A stretch of 44,559 nucleotides of DNA from an uncultured Clostridia bacterium (lineage in GTDB: Bacteria; Bacillota; Clostridia; Oscillospirales; Acutalibacteraceae): positions 1 to 44,559 of the forward strand of contig CAJFPJ010000048.1 of assembly GCA_904399395.1 (NCBI GenBank). The letters are read 5' to 3'. The position numbers were made by a program, and so were the translations under genes. Of the stretch, positions 42,050 through 44,559 are shown piece after piece. How positions within the stretch are numbered: the first letter of the stretch is position 1; each line of letters begins with the position of its first letter. The notes under the pieces are model-generated. The model was not told the DNA's origin. It made no database searches and saw only the letters and a list, made by a program, of their open reading frames with translations.

Positions 42050-42895
42050 ATGAACAGCTGTGAGAAAAAGAGCTTGCAGATCACTGCCTGCAAGGTCAGG
42101 ATGGACGTCATCGAAGGCGTTTATCATGCGAAATCCGGCCATCCCGGCGGTTCGCTTTCCGCTGCGGATATTTACACCTATCTCTATTTCAAGGAGATGC
42201 GCATAGATCCCCAAAATCCCCGGGATCCGGAAAGGGACCGTTTTGTCCTTTCTAAGGGCCATACCTGCCCCGGTCTTTATGGCGCTCTGGCAGAAAGAGG
42301 CTATTTCTCCCGTGAAGAGATGAAGGGTTTCCGGCACGTTGGATCCATGCTGCAGGGGCACCCCAATATGAACGACACTCCCGGCGTGGATATGAGTTCC
42401 GGTTCTCTGGGCCAGGGAATTTCTGCCGCATGCGGAATGGCTCTTGCCGCTAAGTTGGATAATAAGGATTACCGTGTATACACCCTTCTGGGCGATGGAG
42501 AGCTGGAGGAAGGCCAGGTTTGGGAGGCTGCGATGTTTGCAGGCCACAAAAAGCTGGATAACCTCTGTGTAATTGTGGATAACAACGGCCTGCAGATTGA
42601 CGGCCCCATCTCTGAAGTTGGCGGCCCCGAACCCATTGATGAGAAATTCCGCGCCTTTGGCTTTGACGTGCAAACAATTGACGGCCATGATTTCGACGCC
42701 ATTGAGGCCGCCTTTAACCACGCAAAAACGGTTAAAGGAAAGCCCTCTGTGATCATTGCCAAGACGATTAAGGGCAAAGATGTTTCCTTCATGGAAAATC
42801 AGGTTGGCTGGCATGGAACCGCCCCCAACGCTGAGCAGTATGAAATTGCTATGGAAGACCTGAAAAAGGTGCTTTCCGGATTGGAGGCAGAATAA
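42050..42895 (+). CDS. transketolase, N-terminal subunit
   Basis: This 281-residue subunit carries the thiamine-diphosphate-binding half of transketolase, which transfers two-carbon units in the non-oxidative pentose-phosphate pathway. Visible are YHAKSGHPGGSLSAADIYTYL at the start, LSKGHTCPGLYGALAERG, and the ThDP/Mg2+ motif GDGELEEGQVWEA with NNGLQ. Split transketolases like this are common in Clostridia, and both halves are needed. AGGAGG precedes the ATG. The stop TAA overlaps the next ATG (TAATG). Confidence 0.94.
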   Translation: MNSCEKKSLQITACKVRMDVIEGVYHAKSGHPGGSLSAADIYTYLYFKEMRIDPQNPRDPERDRFVLSKGHTCPGLYGALAERGYFSREEMKGFRHVGSMLQGHPNMNDTPGVDMSSGSLGQGISAACGMALAAKLDNKDYRVYTLLGDGELEEGQVWEAAMFAGHKKLDNLCVIVDNNGLQIDGPISEVGGPEPIDEKFRAFGFDVQTIDGHDFDAIEAAFNHAKTVKGKPSVIIAKTIKGKDVSFMENQVGWHGTAPNAEQYEIAMEDLKKVLSGLEAE

Positions 42896-43839
42896 TGGCA
42901 GAGATGAAAAAACTTGCAACCCGTGAGAGCTTTGGCCAGGCAATCGCAGAGCTGGCCGATCAATATCCGGATGTTGTCGTGCTGGATGCGGACCTTGCGG
43001 CCGCCACCAAGACCGGCATTTTTAAGAAAGCGCATCCCGAGCGCTTTATTGACTGCGGCATCGCAGAGTGCAACATGGTGGGCATTGCTGCAGGCCTTGC
43101 TGCCTGCGGGAAGATCCCCTTTGCGGCTTCCTTTGCCATGTTCAGTGCAGGGCGTGCTTTTGAGCAGGTCCGCAATTCGGTGGGATATCCCCATCTGAAT
43201 GTAAAGATCGTGGGTTCACATGCGGGCATCTCTGTTGGTGAGGACGGCGCTTCTCATCAGTGCTGCGAGGATATCGGCCTTATGCGCACGATTCCGGGCA
43301 TGGTGATCCTGAATCCTGCCGACCACTATGAGATGAAGGCTGCAGTAAAGGCTGCTATTGAGTATGAAGGCCCCGTATATCTGCGTTTGGGCCGTCTTGC
43401 AGTGGAAAGCTTCAATAATAATGATGATTATACCTTTGAATTGGGTAAGGGTATCACCCTCCGAGAGGGAGACGATATTGCTGTTGTCGCTACGGGTTTG
43501 ATGGTTTCTGAGGCACTCAAAGCTGTGGATGCTCTGAAAGCTGAAGGAATCAATGCTCGCCTCATCAATATCCATACGATCAAGCCTCTGGATGAGGATA
43601 TTATCCTGAAGGCTGCGAAAGAAACCGGCAAGATTGTCACAGTGGAAGAGCATAATGTGATTGGTGGCCTGGGCGATGCTGTTGCCAGTGTCCTTTCTCA
43701 GAAATGCCCCACTCCTCTTGTGAAGATCGGTGTCAACGATGAGTTCGGCCACTCCGGTCCTGCTGTGGAGCTGTTGAAGGAATTTGGTCTCTGCGCGGAT
43801 CATATTGCCCAGGTTGTTAAAGAGGCTGCGGGCAAATAA
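42895..43839 (+). CDS. transketolase, C-terminal subunit
   Basis: The 314-residue subunit has the pyrimidine-binding domain (VVVLDADLAAATKT, IAECNMVGIAAGLAACGKI with the activating Glu, FAMFSAGRAFEQVRNS) and the C-terminal transketolase domain (GDDIAVVATGLMVSEAL, VEEHNVIGGLGDAVAS). It completes the enzyme with the preceding gene, sharing one base of overlap with it. Confidence 0.94.
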   Translation: MAEMKKLATRESFGQAIAELADQYPDVVVLDADLAAATKTGIFKKAHPERFIDCGIAECNMVGIAAGLAACGKIPFAASFAMFSAGRAFEQVRNSVGYPHLNVKIVGSHAGISVGEDGASHQCCEDIGLMRTIPGMVILNPADHYEMKAAVKAAIEYEGPVYLRLGRLAVESFNNNDDYTFELGKGITLREGDDIAVVATGLMVSEALKAVDALKAEGINARLINIHTIKPLDEDIILKAAKETGKIVTVEEHNVIGGLGDAVASVLSQKCPTPLVKIGVNDEFGHSGPAVELLKEFGLCADHIAQVVKEAAGK

Positions 43840-43880
43840 TTTCAAAAATCGTTCTGCAGAATTATATATCTGAAAGAGAG

Positions 43881-43908
43881 AGGCTGCGAAAATTTCGCAG
43901 CCTTTTTC
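43881..43908 (+). terminator. terminator of the transketolase operon
   Basis: The stem AGGCTGCGAAA/TTTCGCAGCCT (43881-43891 with 43893-43903) is followed by TTTTCTT. Confidence 0.85.
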
Positions 43909-43948
43909 TTGTATGAAAAATCTATAATACGGAAAGAGAGGAATTGTA

Positions 43949-44383
43949 TTGATCCGGAAGTTTCAAAACGATGATTTGGAGAAAGTGCTTTCCATATGGT
44001 TGCAGACAAACGAAGAAGCCCATTCCTTTGTTTCGAAGACATATTGGGAAGGGCATTTGGAGATGGTTAGAGATGCCCTTCCAAAAGCAGAATTGTATGT
44101 ATACGAAGATGGTTCTGATCTGTTAGGATTTATCGGACTGTCGGAAACCTACGTGGAAGGTCTTTTTGTGAAGAAAGAGGCGCAGTCCCGTGGAATTGGG
44201 AAGCTTTTGCTGGAATATGTGAAAAAACGCAAAGAAAGACTGCGCCTTCATGTATATAGCCAAAATCAGCGGGCAATGCGGTTTTATGAAAGGGAAGGCT
44301 TCCTTCCAAATATGAAAAGCTTCGATAAAGAGACTGGAGTATGGGAAGTGGAAATGATCTGGAAGAAAACGATTGGGGAATAG
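43949..44383 (+). CDS. GNAT-family N-acetyltransferase
   Basis: The 144-residue protein is a full GNAT fold: beta-strand LYVYEDGSDLLGFIGL, the acetyl-CoA pyrophosphate loop VKKEAQSRGIGKLLL and the terminal VYSQNQRAMRFYEREGF. The acceptor is unknown. A TTG start follows AGAGAGG 7 bases upstream. It stands alone after the transketolase terminator. Confidence 0.87.
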   Translation: MIRKFQNDDLEKVLSIWLQTNEEAHSFVSKTYWEGHLEMVRDALPKAELYVYEDGSDLLGFIGLSETYVEGLFVKKEAQSRGIGKLLLEYVKKRKERLRLHVYSQNQRAMRFYEREGFLPNMKSFDKETGVWEVEMIWKKTIGE

Positions 44384-44559
44384 GAAAATCAAATACTACG
44401 TTCAGCCGAAAGCTCTTTGTTCATGAAATATATGAGCAAGGGGTTTTTAATATCGATATAACTATTGATTTTGGTGTCAAAAAGTAAGAAGAAAAGATTT
44501 TCCAAAATTCTTTCCATTTTTAGCTTTTTGCATATGTTAACCATTACTGTTTTATTATA
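44384..44559. other. AT-rich end of window, no gene seen
   Basis: The last 176 bases are AT-rich and hold no ORF with a ribosome binding site. A gene may begin beyond the window edge. Confidence 0.6.

Noticed and set aside
1-44559. tRNA, rRNA, CRISPR, prophage or insertion sequence
   Set aside because: No such structure was seen in any intergenic region or reading frame by eye.

Overview
The window is a gene-dense stretch of chromosome from a low-to-mid-GC Gram-positive anaerobe, most likely a spore-forming member of the Clostridia (perhaps Oscillospirales). The case rests on strong GGAGG-type ribosome binding sites, frequent GTG/TTG starts, a PdaA-type spore-cortex deacetylase, a BceAB-type transporter, a transketolase split into two subunits, a flavin-reductase/rubredoxin fusion typical of strict anaerobes, and a GH112 phosphorylase typical of gut bacteria. 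The placement is inferred from gene content only. I saw no rRNA, tRNA, CRISPR array, prophage or intact insertion sequence.

Layout. 1-4600: a GH112 galacto-N-biose/lacto-N-biose phosphorylase divergent from an AraC regulator, then a zinc-ribbon membrane protein. 4800-7700: a BceAB-type transporter with a BceR-like inverted repeat upstream but no two-component genes nearby. 7850-10530: a polar amino acid ABC importer (binding protein, permease, ATPase) and, on the other strand, a 58-residue ORF. 10900-14630: a heterodimeric ABC exporter. 14700-15590: pdaA. 15800-19400: a large secreted lysozyme with eight SH3b domains, one of them inserted inside the GH24 domain. 19500-22600: glmM and a convergent comM-type ATPase. 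23000-24500: a SigH-like sigma factor, a zinc-ribbon protein and a DUF1858 protein.

24590-36430 is mostly housekeeping: trmK, a Nif3-like protein, rqcH, glgB, a methyltransferase, an HD-domain protein that looks frameshifted, a TraX-like membrane protein, glyA, rarA, a cysteine-cluster protein and the flavin reductase-rubredoxin. 36840-41940 holds a small membrane protein, a protein fusing an XRE-type DNA-binding domain to a SAM methyltransferase, and a divergent second heterodimeric exporter. 42050-43840 is the split transketolase, preceded by a 17-bp palindrome. A GNAT acetyltransferase closes the window.

The most notable unit is the HTH-methyltransferase/exporter pair. Its two divergent sigma-A-like promoters flank a perfect 7-3-7 inverted repeat placed almost exactly midway between the two -35 boxes. 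This suggests a self-contained drug- or metabolite-response module in which one protein could sense, modify and regulate. Other points of interest are the nested SH3b-lysozyme with a long leader, the structured leader of glyA, the apparent frameshift in the HD gene, and the promoter that sits on the nominal upstream start codons of the sigma-factor gene.
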